Positions 42,591 to 54,165 of a stretch of DNA of 64,000 nucleotides are shown here, one piece after another. Each line of letters opens with the position of its first letter. The stretch's first letter is position 1. The position numbers and the translations under genes are program-made. This DNA comes from Neoarius graeffei (Eukaryota > Chordata > Actinopteri > Siluriformes > Ariidae): positions 12,062,915 through 12,126,914 of the forward strand of contig NC_083572.1 in the NCBI RefSeq assembly GCF_027579695.1, written 5' to 3'. A model generated the notes under the pieces. It was not told the DNA's origin. It searched no databases and was given only the letters and a program-made list of their open reading frames with translations.

Positions 42591-43343
42591 CATTATTATT
42601 ATTAGTAGTAGTAGTAGCAGTAGCAGCAGTAGTAGCATTATCCATAGTAGACTAGCAGTAAGAAAACAACAAATTATTTGGGTAGAGCTGAAATGGGGAA
42701 AGCAAAAATACAGTGTGGGGTAGTAGTCTTTAAAAAGACTGTTTGGGTTTTGCGCTGTATCGATGGATTGATGATGGTAGACTAGCGAGAGTTGGCACGA
42801 GTTAACTCGGCAAGAAACCAGACTAGTGTGTGTGTGGCAAGCACTCACACGGTGGCCACGGTATGCAGACTCACTCACGTGACGTTGCGTCATGTTCGCG
42901 TCACGGGCTTAAAATAACCTACACACAAGATTTTATGATAGATTGATGATAGATTTTTTTTTTTAAAGATTTTTTTCACCTTTATTGGAAAGGACAGTGT
43001 AGAGACAGGACAGGAAATGAGTGGGAGAGAGAGACGGGGAGGGATCGGGAAATGACCTCGGGTCGGAATCGAACCCGGGTCCCCGGATTTATGGTATGGC
43101 GCCTTAGCCACCTGAGCCACGATGCCCCCAGGTTGATGATAGATTTTATAATAGTATTGATTTGTATGTAATAGTCCAATGTCCTGCATTTTGACATGGG
43201 TAAATGTGTTGCATCTGCTTAGCTACTATAGCCTGTTAGCCCCAGATTTTTTTTTTCCTCCATACATGAAGCCTACTCGCGACCCCCCTGGAGTACCTCC
43301 GCGCCCCACCAGGGGGGCGCGCCCCCCCGGTTGAGAACCACTG
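42375..43343. mobile_element. hAT non-autonomous element (fourth nesting level)
   Basis: Ends CAGGGGTTCTCAACC and GGTTGAGAACCACTG are inverted, with the perfect 8-bp duplication TGCTAGGA (42367-42374 and 43344-43351). It contains a poly-C run (42449-42471), an (ATT)n tract (42549-42600) and an S2 SINE. Confidence 0.92.
42957..43132 (-). mobile_element. tRNA-derived SINE (family S2), reverse copy
   Basis: Starts with poly-T (the A tail) and ends at the tRNA-like head 'cacctgagccacgatgcccc'. The B-box on the minus strand is GGTTCGATTCC. The target duplication is TTGATGATAGATTT on both sides. Confidence 0.92.
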
Positions 43344-43351
43344 TGCTAGGA

Positions 43352-44261
43352 CAATTGGTAGTGAAATGTGTGATGTGACTGCTAATAAATCATAGAAAAA
43401 GTTTTCTACCCAGCATCAAAATACCTATGGAAATCTAGCAAACTGTATATGGCGCTCGCTCATTAAAAACTTCAATCCTAAAGCATTTATGGGTTGTATT
43501 GCTGCTTACCTCCTTCTCCAAAGGGCGGTTCAGTGGTTTGGTAGGGCGGAGGTCCCCCTGAGGCTGAATCTGTGCATATTTAGGGCACCCCATTAGTTAT
43601 GAAACTGGTTATTAGCACTAGTTATTAGCACCAGCATAACGTAATATTTCATCTTGTTTATCACACAAGTCAGTTCAGTTATTAAAATGGAAAAAATGTC
43701 ACTGTACAAACTGTAAAAGTGTTCTCTTGATAGGCTAATCCAACCACGTTCATACTGTTCATTTACCATTCGCTAATATTTTGAACACACATGTGAGCGA
43801 TAGCAACCTTTCTTTGGGAAAAACTGAGTGACTAGTTGCCTGCCTCTCCGGTCCCTCTCAGCTTTCAGCTGCCTTTCTTTACGTTTTTGACAGCCACTCT
43901 TCATATTTAGCGATCATAGACTGTACGCACTCCACTGCTGGCTGGCTGGCTGCTGCACCGCGACACAGCAGCAAGTAGCGTTGCACTGATCAGCACACAG
44001 ATTTAACGCATCGCGCTTCTGCCAGAACTGGACCGTACCATTTCGCAAAAGGGGGAGGGTTAAATGACAATATGTTGAAGAACTCAAGAAATAGACAACC
44101 TTGTTCAGTTGGCTCATTTTACCAGATGGAATATTGCATTGTTGTTATTTCAAAAGTCTTATTAAAATCATTAAAAGCATATTATCAGCCCCTTAAAGGA
44201 CCCATGGCAGTGCTGGGCCCCTAGAATTGTTCTAACCTTTCCCCCCCTGGCGGCGCCCATG
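43352..44261. other. Internal part of the hAT at 40900-44261
   Basis: No open frame with a recognisable transposase or BED finger was found. It ends with 'gctgggcccctag' and the hAT terminus. Confidence 0.4.
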
Positions 44262-44655
44262 CTCAGAGTAGCAGCATTTCTGTTATTAAGAGCTATATTC
44301 GCCTGTTTGCTTTTGAGAATAAAGCTCATTGACCAGCAGAGACGCATTAGGGCTCGGAGGGCAGCAATTGCGGAGCTTCTGGTGACCAAAAGAGCCCGAC
44401 CGTACCACCGCCAGCGTCGGCGATTTTGGGTTCGACCTGGACGGACTGCTATCTGGTGGGATAATGGCGTTGTCGTCCCGGAGGAATGGCAGGAAAATTT
44501 CAGAATGTCGCGATCCTCACTCCTGTCACTCGCAGAGTTGGTACGTCCGTACATACAGGGTGAGTGTACTCACATGCGCGCTTCTGTCGATGTCGTCAAA
44601 AAAGTTGCCTGCACACTCTGGCGTAGTTTAACAGCTCTTGACAGCGTATTTATGC
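44262..44655 (+). pseudogene. Harbinger (HARBI1-like) transposase N-terminal fragment, copy B
   Basis: Forward frame with KLIDQQRRIRARRAAIAELL, FWVRPGRTAIWWDNGVV, PEEWQENFRMSRSSLLSLAE and KKVACTL. It is almost the same as the fragment at 7260-6817. No catalytic residues follow before the element's end, which begins with a SINE at 44711. Confidence 0.8.
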
Positions 44656-44710
44656 GGATCAGTATAAACGTAATTTAAAAAAAAAAAAACGCAGCTGTGT
44701 GCACGAAGTT

Positions 44711-45094
44711 CATCTCATCTCATCTCATCTCATTATCTCTAGCCGCTTTATCCTTCTACAGGGTCGCAGGCAAGCTGGAGCCCATCCCAGCTGACTACGG
44801 GCGAAAGGCGGGGCACACCCTGGACAAGTCGCCAGATCATCACAGGGCCGACACACAGACACAGACAACCATTCACACCCACATTCACACCCACGGTCAA
44901 TTCAGAGTCACCAGTTAACCTAACCTGCATGTCTTTGGACTGTGGGGGAAACCGGAGCACCCAGAGGAAACCCACGCGGACACGGGGAGAACATGCAAAC
45001 TCCGCACAGAAAGGCCCTCGCCAGCCCCGGGGCTCGAACCTGGACCTTCTTGCTGTGAGGCGACAGCGCTAACCACTACACCACCGTGCCGCCC
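44711..45094 (-). mobile_element. tRNA-derived SINE (family S1), full length
   Basis: Full-length reverse copy with the target duplication GTGCACGAAGTT (44699-44710 and 45095-45106), inside Harbinger copy B. Confidence 0.95.
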
Positions 45095-45214
45095 GTGCAC
45101 GAAGTTATTTTGGAAAACGGAGTTTAGAAAATATGCATTTTTAAAAATACCGGGGTATGTGTAAACAGCGCCTTACTTTGCAAAGTATTGAGTTGCATTG
45201 CTGACGCATTACCG

Positions 45215-45445
45215 AGCCTTATTTCCTTCCTCGTTTGTTTTCCTGTTTCGCATCTTTGATTCTGCCGTGTCTACGATAGCCTGTTCACGCCTCGCTCGAC
45301 CTACTGCCTGCTTCACCGTTTTATGATTTTGCTTGCCGTTCTACATTGTTTACCTGTCTTCACTTGTATTAATAAACACATCATCTGCACTTCCATCTGT
45401 CTCCCAACCATCTCTGACCGAATACTTCGCTGTCCCTGACAAAGA
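45215..45445 (+). mobile_element. Possible LTR 3' part (Gypsy-type)
   Basis: Sequence such as 'cgcctcgctcgacctactgc', 'gtattaataaacacatcatc' (poly-A signal) and 'gaccgaatacttcgctgtcc' resembles the end of fish Gypsy LTRs as I remember them. No internal retroviral coding region is seen. Confidence 0.4.
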
Positions 45446-45479
45446 GACTGCACATTCACCTGTTCATACGTCATGTTCA

Positions 45480-46040
45480 GGAACAAACTAACGTTAATGG
45501 CGCTAAAACGCCTGGAGAGAAGCCCCTAGGATTGTCCAGTTTCCTTATACAGACTTCTCGTGCAGTGGGAAAAAATGCTGCTGTGTGTTCCATATGCAGG
45601 AGAACTATCAAGGAGACGACGGGGACAACCTCGAACTTCAATCATCATTTGGCAAGGCTACACCCAGAGAAGGAAGTGACACGCTATATTCATTGCTCTG
45701 TTGATAGCGGGCGGGGCTTGCTTGCTGACCGATGAACTAGCTAGTGTTAACCCTCTCTCATGTTATTTGCCCTGTTGATAGTGGGCGGGGCTTGCTGAGC
45801 GATGAACAAGCTTTTTATCTGTAGCCTATTCACTAAAATGGGGCAGTCGAGCAGGAACGTTAGTCCAACACGGTAGCAGAGACGCTTTCACATGAAGGCA
45901 GCAACAGCTACCGTTAAATGGTGCGGTTGGAATCTTATTCTCGGACTCCTCCACTTGAAATTCTTTCTTGACTCGGACTTGAACACTGGGGACTCGAGAC
46001 TGGACTCGGACTCGAGGTTTAGTGACTCGGCTACAACATT
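45480..46040 (+). mobile_element. BED-finger hAT-like remnant, copy 2
   Basis: The forward sequence encodes LGLSSFLIQTSRAVGKNAAV, then CSICRRTIKETTGTTSNFNH and HLARLHPEKEVTRY, a BED-type finger nearly identical to the one at 1735-1990. It is followed by the 'gggcggggcttgctgagcga' duplicated block and the 'actcggactcgaggttta' tail. It shows the sequence of copy 1 before the THAP/SWIM insertion. No transposase. Confidence 0.65.
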
Positions 46041-46087
46041 GTTAAGTCCAAGGTGAGTGACGAATTAAAGGAAAAAAGAAAAACAAG

Positions 46088-46450
46088 GGTGGCACGGTGG
46101 TGTCGTGGTTAGCGCTGTTGCCTCACAGCAAGAAGGTCCGGGTTCGAGCCCCGTGACCGGCGAGGGCCTTTCTGTGTGGAGTTTGCATGTTCTCCCCGTG
46201 TCCGCATGGGTTTCCTCGGGTGCTCCGGTTTCCTCCACAGTCCAAAGACATGCAGGTTAGGTTAACTGGTGACTCTAAATTGACCGTAGGTGTGAATGTG
46301 AGTGTGAATGGTTGTCTGTGTCTATGTGTCAGCCCTGTGATGACCTGGCGATTTGTCCAGGGTGTACCCTGCCTTTCGCCCGTAGTCAGCTGGGATAGGC
46401 TCCTGCAACCCTGTAGAACACGATAAAGCAGCTAGAGATGATGAGATGAG
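46088..46450 (+). mobile_element. tRNA-derived SINE (family S1)
   Basis: Copy with the target duplication AAGAAAAACAAG (46076-46087 and 46451-46462). A short deletion removes 'agcttgc' near the 3' end. Confidence 0.94.
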
Positions 46451-46503
46451 AAGAAAAACAAGATCATGTTGTCAGAACAGCATTGCTGAGCCTTGGTGTA
46501 GAT

Positions 46504-46759
46504 CAGGGGTGTCAAACCTGATCCATAAAGGGCCTTGTGGCTGCAGGTTTTCATTCCAGCCATGCAGCAGCACACCTGACTTGGCTCATTCAATCAACTG
46601 AACTGTCTTCACACAGTCAAATACTTGCAGCCACATCCACCCTTGATTAAAGGGTGGGTGTGTCAGTTGATTGAATAAGCCAAATCAGGGTGCTGCTGCA
46701 TGGCTGGAATGAAAACCTGCAGCCACACGGCCCTTTATGGATCAGGTTTGACACCCCTG
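46504..46759. mobile_element. hAT-type fold-back MITE, 256 bp
   Basis: Ends CAGGGGTGTCAAACCTGATC and its inverse are flanked by the perfect 8-bp duplication GTGTAGAT (46496-46503 and 46760-46767). The arms pair over most of their length ('gcagccacatccacccttga' lies near the centre). Confidence 0.93.
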
Positions 46760-46767
46760 GTGTAGAT

Positions 46768-47239
46768 TATCCTTGTTTTGAACTACACATGATGGCTGCC
46801 ACGATGGTTTGGAGCATCACTTGTGCCCATGCCATACTTGTGCGACTGAATAAAAAACTAGCGCTGGGTCTCAGATTGTATACTTGGTACACTCTTCTAC
46901 ACAGTTATTCAGTACTATCAAAGATAGTGGCTTGATTTTAAAAACCTTTCATGTCACCTTCAAACCTACCAAAAGATCTCTTCGGATCTTCTACATTATT
47001 GAATACTTTTGAGGTCAAATGTATGTACGGTGAAAGTTTTGGATCTCGGACAAGGTTCGTGACAACAATCACAATGACGGTGGAAGGTTTGAAGCGAGAC
47101 CAAGCTTGTCCGTATGTTTAACATCACTGTTTATGAACCAGTCAATGTTTTGGCTCTGACATCTAATGGAAGTCACTTTCAATCCCCTGGATGTTCATAA
47201 AGTACGCATGCGAGTATGTGAACAATGCCGTTCATGTAA
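46768..47239. other. Intron 1 sequence, nothing recognised
   Basis: No repeat ends, exons or low-complexity tracts of note. Confidence 0.35.
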
Positions 47240-47570
47240 GTTGAACACATTGCGCCAAAATCTCACATATTGAAAAAGAAGAAGCCCTTATTTGGTCACA
47301 TGTATACTCAAGCACAGTGAAATTCCTCTTCTGCATTTCACCCATCTGAAGCAGCGAACACACAAGTGAGCAATGAGCACACACACATACCCAGAGCAGT
47401 GGGCAGCTATGCTGCAGCACCCAGGGAGCAGTTAGGGTTTTGGTGCCTTGCTCAAGGATACTTCAGCCATGATATAGAGGGAGGGGTAAGCACTATTCAT
47501 TCACTCAACTCCCCTCCTCGAACCGATGACCCTTTGGGCCCAAAGCTGCTTCTTTAACCTTCAGGCCATG
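47240..47570 (-). repeat. Probable SINE-like repeat
   Basis: 'gcacccagggagcagttagg', 'ggtgccttgctcaaggatac' and 'cctcgaaccgatgacc' are motifs of a widespread fish interspersed repeat. Boundaries are not defined. Confidence 0.45.
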
Positions 47571-50469
47571 GTTGCTTCTCAATTGGCTGATGAGTGTTAA
47601 GGCCATCGCATGATTTCCATCATTTTCATCCTCAACAATCCATTCAGTGAATTGAGCATGGGGGCAGGGTCATCCTAAAAGAGGCCACACCCATCAGAAC
47701 TTTGATTTTCAGTGGCGCTTCTAGTCATACCCCTTTCTGACCAACAGGGAACAGGTTCTTGAACTCTTGGAGATTCTTTGAACCTTGGTGCCAGCTAGTG
47801 AACCGGCCTACATTTTTACCAGTTTTGAGCGGAACCGTTCTAATCAAGGATGCGTCATGAACGGAGGGCGTTGCAGAACGATGTACAACAGAAGTAAACA
47901 GTAGGAGCAAGATGGCGGAGCATGTTGATTACCTCTGAGCTTTTGTTCTGTTGTTGCAGATATTTGGTTTCATTCCATTTTTTTTCTGAAGAATGTGCGA
48001 ATTGCTATTCTTCACGGTTATGACGGATTAATTCATCCATCGACAATTTTCAACACAACTTTCCGGAGATGGAAGCCACGCCTTCTTGGTTGTCAAGCTA
48101 ACTCCCTGGCTTTCATGTGTTCTGACAGAAGGGCCCAGAACGTGTGACCTCCGGAAAGCTCGACATTGTCTACCGTGAAGTAATTCCGGTGATGTGAGAC
48201 CAAGGCGTTATGGATAGTACAGGACTGATTGGCCGTCCATCACTAGCGATGTTGATTGTTTCATTAGGATGCGCAGAAACGCAGATGGGGCGTGAGGCCT
48301 GCACCAGAGCGACACAGCCGTCCGTAGCAGCGGCACAAATGGCCCGGCCGAGCCCCCATGGAATGCCCGGCCTCACGAGCTCTCGTATACTATTCTCCTC
48401 TCCTAACGAAGCGCCTTGCACAGTAAGGTAAGACAAACGATGTCGTACCCCCATCGTGTTGTAGCTTTGGACCTCCAGATCTGATGCCAAGTGGTGCACA
48501 AAAGTGCCACAGACCTGACGGGTATGGAAGTTGCCCCACAGTGACAACTGACTTGCTGAGTGATGCTATCCATTGGCCATTTGAGTAGCTCTTCCGCATG
48601 CCATCTGGTGGTGTGCCATTGACCCTGTTGGGTTCATCTGCCACATTGCACCAAAAAGCACCCTGCTGCCAGAGCCTTATTGGTGATGTACTATTTAACC
48701 CATAGCTGGAACCCAGGCAGGTGCTACCACTCCGGGTCAGATTGGACCTGGGAGCAATGGTGATTAAGGGGTAACTCCACTTTCCCCAATACTCAAGTCC
48801 TCCCGGACCTGAGACTCACCACCGGTTGCAATTCAAAGTCATACCAGGACTATCCTGGGTATGTCTTTACAGGACTGATAATCGGAGAAAGAGAGACACA
48901 GAGAGATGAATGCTGAGATAGACAGCGATCATTCTTTCTATCACTCCACAGCAAGGTGTCCTTTAATGTCAGAGTTGCAGTCAACAGCTGTGCAAACCAC
49001 GGCACCCACCAGAGGCACCTACCGCTGTCTCTCTGATCACCACACACACACACACACCCATCCCTGCCACTGTTGGCAAACAAATGCCTAGGGCGCAATA
49101 CACACACCCACACACATGCACACTAAAACAGTAATCTTTCCCTCAGGCGAAACAGAATGCTTCCCTGTAGGCCGTGGGTCCAGTGATTAACTTCTGAAAC
49201 TTTTACAGCTTCAGCACTGTGGGGAAAAATAACACAAAGCAAAGACAATCCTCAGTTTTTTTTTTTAAGTTTAGGAAAGAAAAAAACGTGAACGATAAGT
49301 CCTGTTCAGGATCATTTATGGTCATACTCCACAGTAACACAGGAGGATTCGTCACTATCCAGATCAAATAATGTAAGATGAGCCTCTTCCGTTCTGAGTC
49401 TTGACGACCTTATTTATTTAATTTAAGCTAAAAAGAGGAAGCAAGGGTTGCGGTCATGCTTCTTGCTTGTTCTCTCACTCTTCTGTGGATCTGTTTATCA
49501 CCGTGAACCCATCTGTTCTTCTAAAAAAAAAAAGCACCACCTGCTTTCGCGGAGAAATTCTCCCTGAAACTTTCCGCTTTAAATTTGTAGTTTCACCTTC
49601 AGGTTTGACTCATTTTTATTCATCAGTTTAAGGAACTTGGAACATTTGGTCAAGTTAGTTGAACAATATGGCAGAAATACCGTATACAACGCACAAAACA
49701 CAATGTACAACACACCAGCAAAACAGTAGCACCTTGTTATTTAAAATATGTTTGATGAGCTTGTCTTTTTCATGCATTGCATAAAAATAAAGCATGTAAT
49801 GTAGTAAAGGAGGAAATAATTAAAATAATTTTCGAATACTTTATTGTTTCTGTAATAACAAGCAACAAGGACGTGTATGATGGACACTCCATGTTTAAGA
49901 AAAACGGAAAGATGATGTTTATTTCGCAGTTTTTGGAAGGAGTCTCCAGTGTCGGCGCTTTGTAAGATGGTTGGCTTTGTGGTTTCTCAGTAGCAAGCTG
50001 TTGTTTTTTGTTTTTGTTTTTTTTGGGGGGGGGTTGTCTTATTGTCTTCTACAAGATGGAAAACAGACAGGATTGTAAAAGAACAACTGTATATAGCTCC
50101 TAATCTAAGTAAGAACAGTAACTGACCTTTTTCAAGGATGTTCCACAACATTAAATGTAACTAGAGGTACTGTGCCAAGGGCACAGTGGTATCCCATTTC
50201 CACACCTGAGGTCTTGGGACAAAGGTCGAGGTCACAGAACTGAGAGAAATGAGGCCACTTATCTGGAATCTGATGACAAAGGGAAAAGGATAGAATACTT
50301 CCACGGTTAATAAGTTCTGAAGTTCCTATCTTTCACCAATTTCTTGATGCAGGCCAGTGAAAAAGATGCAGCTCATTGATCTGACCTGTCAAGGTCACTC
50401 CAAGGCAAAACCAATGTGCCCAAATGAAAGTCCATATCTGACTTCCAGGTCATGCTTAACACTAACTAT
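47571..50469. other. Intron 1 stretch, mostly unassigned
   Basis: It includes a YY1-like GCAAGATGGCGG near 47909, which may mark the start of an unrecognised element. There is a 125-codon minus-strand frame at 48547-48170 without known domains, a (CA)n-rich tract at 49041-49130, poly-T/A runs near 49256 and 49521, and poly-G at 50021. No host exon is visible. Confidence 0.35.
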
Positions 50470-51164
50470 AGCCTAGGTCACAACCTCATCTCATCTCATT
50501 ATCTCTAGCCGCTTTATCCTTCTACAGGGTCGCAGGCAAGCTGGAGCCTATCCCAGCTGACTACGGGCGAAAGGCAGGGTACACCCTGGACAAGTCGCCA
50601 GGTCATCACAGGGCTGACACATAGACACAGACAACCATTCACACTCACATTCACACCTACGGTCAATTTAGAGTCACCAGTTAACCTAACCTGCATGTCT
50701 TTGGACTGTGGGGGAAACCGGAGCACCCGGAGGAAACCCACGCGGACACGGGGAGAACATGCAAACTCCGCACAGAAAGGCCCTCGCCGGCCCCGGGGCT
50801 CGAACCCAGGACCTTCTTGCTGTGAGGCGACAGCGCTAACCACTACACCACCGTGCCGCCCCACCCAGGTCACAACCGGACATACGATTTTTTGGCCGTG
50901 CGATTTTTGGCGTTTCCCAAATCGCTGCGGTTTTTGTTGTTCGTGGAGAAAGACGCACGTTGGCCGTAAGTTTGTCTTGCAACCTGAAAAAAACGTGAGC
51001 GCCCGTAGAGTTTGTTTGACATGACAAAGAACCTCTGCGGCCGGTCTGCGGCCAGTCTACAGCTCGAAAATCAGCACGTCACACGCGCGGCCTCCGTGCG
51101 TTTCTTGCGTTTTTTGCACGTAGACCGGCCGTAGGAGCACGTACGGCCGGTTGTGACCGAGGCA
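50470..51164. mobile_element. Harbinger-like MITE (GGTCACAACCGG ends), copy 2, with SINE
   Basis: Starts AGCCTAGGTCACAACC and ends CCGGTTGTGACCGAGGCA, flanked by TAT (50467-50469 and 51165-51167). An S1 SINE inserted within the left inverted repeat duplicated AGGTCACAACC. The sequence after the SINE matches copy 1 (36980-37293) closely. Confidence 0.82.
50486..50866 (-). mobile_element. tRNA-derived SINE (family S1) inserted in a MITE end
   Basis: Reverse copy. The target duplication AGGTCACAACC (50475-50485 and 50867-50877) lies inside the MITE's terminal repeat. Confidence 0.94.
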
Positions 51165-52100
51165 TATGGCCTTATCTTGCTCTGTTTTTAAGATATAGGC
51201 CATTGAAAATATGTGATCTAATATTAACCTAGGTAAAGTTTCAATACTATAAATATTCATTAAAACATGTTTTTCTTTGGCAAAGGAGCAAGGCTAGCTC
51301 AAAGACCATGAAAAATAGACAAAACTCTGACTTTTTGCTATGGAGTCACAAGTTCAACGTCCCGTAACTCAGTGAAAACAGGTCAAATCGCTTAACCGAT
51401 GCGAACTATTTTGAAGCCCCCCCCAAATAGATTCTCCGTACCCCTTTTGGTGAAAATTCATGAAAAAAATGAGGGAGAAGTAGCGATTTAACGCATAAGT
51501 GACCTTTGACCTAATTCTGGCAAAGGGTCAAGGTCAGAGGTCAAATGAGTGCAAAAAAGTATTAAGGCATAAGGGCCATGGAAGATGGCATGAAAGAATT
51601 TTGTCTAGCTTGTCCTGGTACCGTACTAGGCGGTCCCATTCATAGCCGTTCCTGAAAATTTTATGATATCATGCATGATATGGAGACCACAGATGGTCAC
51701 TACCTACTGTATATACACACCAAGTTTCATCCAGATATCTTGAAAACTGAGCGAGAAATGACCCTCGACTAACCACTACTACGACGTGTACACTAAACCT
51801 AAGCAATTTCAAGATCCCATTTCCACTTCAGTGGAAATGGGATAATTCCACTGAAGCAGAAATGGGATAATAACCACAAGCAGGTCAAACTCATGTCATG
51901 TGTTTCTTGAATAGTTTCCTCCACCAAGGAAGTTGATGTATTTGGTGTGGTTTGTTTGTCTGTCTGGAAGCAGGATTGCGCAAAAACGACTGACCTGATT
52001 TCCATGAAACTTGGTGGAAGGCTGTAACATGGGCTAAAGAAGATGCTGTTAAATTTTGGAGTGGATCTGAGTTACAGGAATGATCTACGCATTTAGTATA
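51165..52100. repeat. Diverged repeat rich in AGGTCA half-sites
   Basis: Related in style to 62.75-63.19 kb ('tttgacctaattctggcaaa', 'caaggtcagaggtcaaatga'). Two DR1 arrangements lie at 51500-51512 (reverse) and 51531-51543. A short perfect-stem hairpin, ATCCCATTTCCACT-N2-AGTGGAAATGGGAT, lies at about 51813-51842; a partner 'atcccatttcc' occurs near 50190. No gene. Confidence 0.5.
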
Positions 52101-53384
52101 CAACCCCGATTCCAAAAAAGTTGGGACAAAGTACAAATTGTAAATAAAAACGGAATGCAATGATGTGGAAGCTTCAAAATTCCATATTTTATTCAGAATA
52201 GAACATAGATGACATATCAAATGTTTAAAGTGAGAAAATGTATCATTTAAAGAGAAAAATTAGGTGATTTTAAATTTCATGACAACACCACATATCTCAA
52301 AAAAGTTGGGACAAGGCCATGTTTGCCACTGTGAGACATCCCCTTTTCTCTTTACAACAGTCTGTAAACGTCTGGGGACTGAGGAGACAAGTTGCTCAAG
52401 TTTAGGGATAGGAATGTTAACCCATTCTTGTCAATTGTAGGATTCTAGTTGCTCAACTGTCTTAGGTCTTTTTTATCGTATCTTCCGTGTTATGATGTGC
52501 CAAATGTTTTCTATGGGTGAAAGTTCTGGACTGCAGGCTGGCCAGTTCAGTACCCGGACCCTTCTTCTACGCAGCCATGATGCTGTAATTGATGCAGTAT
52601 GTGGTTTGGCATTGTCATGTTGGAAAATGCAAGGTCTTCCCTGAAAGAGACGTCGTCTGGATGGGAGCATATGTTGCTCTAGAACCTGGATATACCTTTC
52701 AGCATTGATGGTGTCTTTCCAGATGTGTAAGCTGCCCATGCCACACACACTAATGCAACCCCATACCATCAGAGATGCAGGCTTCTGAACTGAGCGCCGA
52801 TAACAACTCGGGTCGTCCTTCTCCTCTTTAGTCCGAATGACACGGCGTCCCTGATTTCCATAAAGAACTTCAAATTTTGAATTGTCTGACCACAGAACAG
52901 TTTTTCACTTTGCCACAGTCCATTTTAAATGAGCCTTGGCCCAGAGAAGACATCTGCGCTTCTGGATCACGTTTAGATACGGCTTCTTCTTTGAACTATA
53001 GAGTTTTAGCTGGTAACGGCGGATGGCACGGTGAATTGTGTTCACAGATAATGTTCTCTGGAAATATTCCTGAGCCCATTTTGTGACTTCCAATTAGGGC
53101 TGTGCGATATATCGAATATACTCGAAATATATTTCGAAAATTCTGTGTGCGATACATAAAATTATTATATCGTAACTATCGAGTATTTTATGGTCATCTT
53201 CCGACTTGCGTTTGTTTCGTGTTTGTTTAAAACCTTTTCCAGTGGTTTTCTCTCTGTCCCTCAGGCAGTAACGTGAGAGGCTGCCTAAGGGTAAAGAAAA
53301 CAATAAACGTCACGCACTCGCCAACCAATCCCGGGCGACATCTCGGTGCTGAAAGGAACTTCCGGGAAGATTTTCTAGTTTCGG

Positions 53385-53476
53385 TTGTGTTGCCAGATTG
53401 GGCAGTTTTAAGTGCATTTTGGCGGGTTTTGAACATATTTTGAGCTGGAAAACGTTAGCAGTATCTGGCAACACTG
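53385..53476. mobile_element. Micro-MITE, copy 2
   Basis: Inverse orientation relative to copy 1: TTGTGTTGCCAGATTGGGC to ATCTGGCAACACTG. Flanks are not a simple 8-bp duplication. Instead a diverged stretch of about 25 bp (CGGGAAGATTTTCTAGTTTC and CGGGAAGATTTCCTGGTTCC) lies on each side. Confidence 0.75.
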
Positions 53477-53650
53477 CCGGCGGGAAGATTTCCTGGTTCC
53501 GGTTTACAGCGCTGACTCAGTTCGTGCAATCGCTGGTGCTGCATAGGCTACCGTGTAAGCTCTGGCAATTTCAGCGACAAATTACTTCCTAAAAGAACTA
53601 GTAAGGGGTCAGTCAACTGGCATTTTTTGGATATCGCGAGGAGGACGTGG

Positions 53651-54165
53651 AACAGCAAATGCCAGTTTGTAAAGTGTGCAAAAAAAATAAAAAATCTGTC
53701 ATCACGAAAGGCAGCAGCACTACAAATATGTTCCATCACCTGAAACTCACCCGGTACAGTATGAAGAGTCTCTTAAACTCCGAACTACTTGCCCACGAGC
53801 TAAAACCCCCCACGAGCTAAACAAATGACCATAGCGGCCTCGTTCTCCAAAGCCACCCCATATGAGAAAACGAGTCAGAGAAGGAGAGCTATAACGGATG
53901 CAATCACGAACATCATTGCCGAAGCTCATGTTTGGGATCCCAGTTAGTATAGTGGAAAAAACAGGCTTCCAAAAATTACTAAACACACTCGATCCCAAAC
54001 ATGAGTTGCCTGGTCGCAGACATTTTACAGAGAAGTCAGTACTGGAATTATACACATCTGAGAGGCAGAGCCAGAAAACATTCAGTTCAAAAGTGTGCAA
54101 AGAGAAAAATGATGTTTTGCAGATCTCTCTCTTCTCTCCCTCAATCTCTCTCTCTCTATTGTGAA
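53651..54165 (+). pseudogene. ZBED/hAT transposase N-terminal fragments
   Basis: The first piece reads QQMPVCKVCKKNKKSVITKG then SSTTNMFHHLK, a BED finger (C-x2-C ... H-x-L type). Further on, VEKTGFQKLLNTLDPKHELP and GRRHFTEKSVLELYTSE match the region just after the BED finger in ZBED-type hAT transposases. Stops and frameshifts separate them. The RNase-H-like catalytic and dimerisation regions are absent. Confidence 0.8.

Larger units (their letters stand above)
40900..44261. mobile_element. hAT element nested in Harbinger copy B
   Basis: Ends CAGGGGCGCCGCCAG and CTGGCGGCGCCCATG are inverted, with the perfect 8-bp duplication CTCAGAGT (40892-40899 and 44262-44269). Subterminal 'tttgggcccgat' and 'gctgggcccctag' are similar. 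No transposase was recognised. Insertions are an S1 SINE (41030-41402), an LTR-like block around 41.5-42.3 kb and a hAT (42375-43343). Confidence 0.9.
40648..45172 (+). mobile_element. PIF/Harbinger element, copy B, heavily nested
   Basis: Ends GGCGCCGTTTAGACATACCC and, inverted, GTATGTGTAAACAGCGCC are flanked by TTA (40645-40647 and 45173-45175). It is an inverted relative of 6683-8141. Most of its 4.5 kb consists of later insertions: a hAT (40900-44261) that itself holds two SINEs and another hAT, plus an S1 SINE at 44711-45094. Confidence 0.9.

Noticed and set aside
48170-48644. Overlapping 125- and 84-codon minus-strand frames as exons
   Set aside because: No domain, no clear splice sites and no similarity I can recall. 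Kept only as unassigned sequence.
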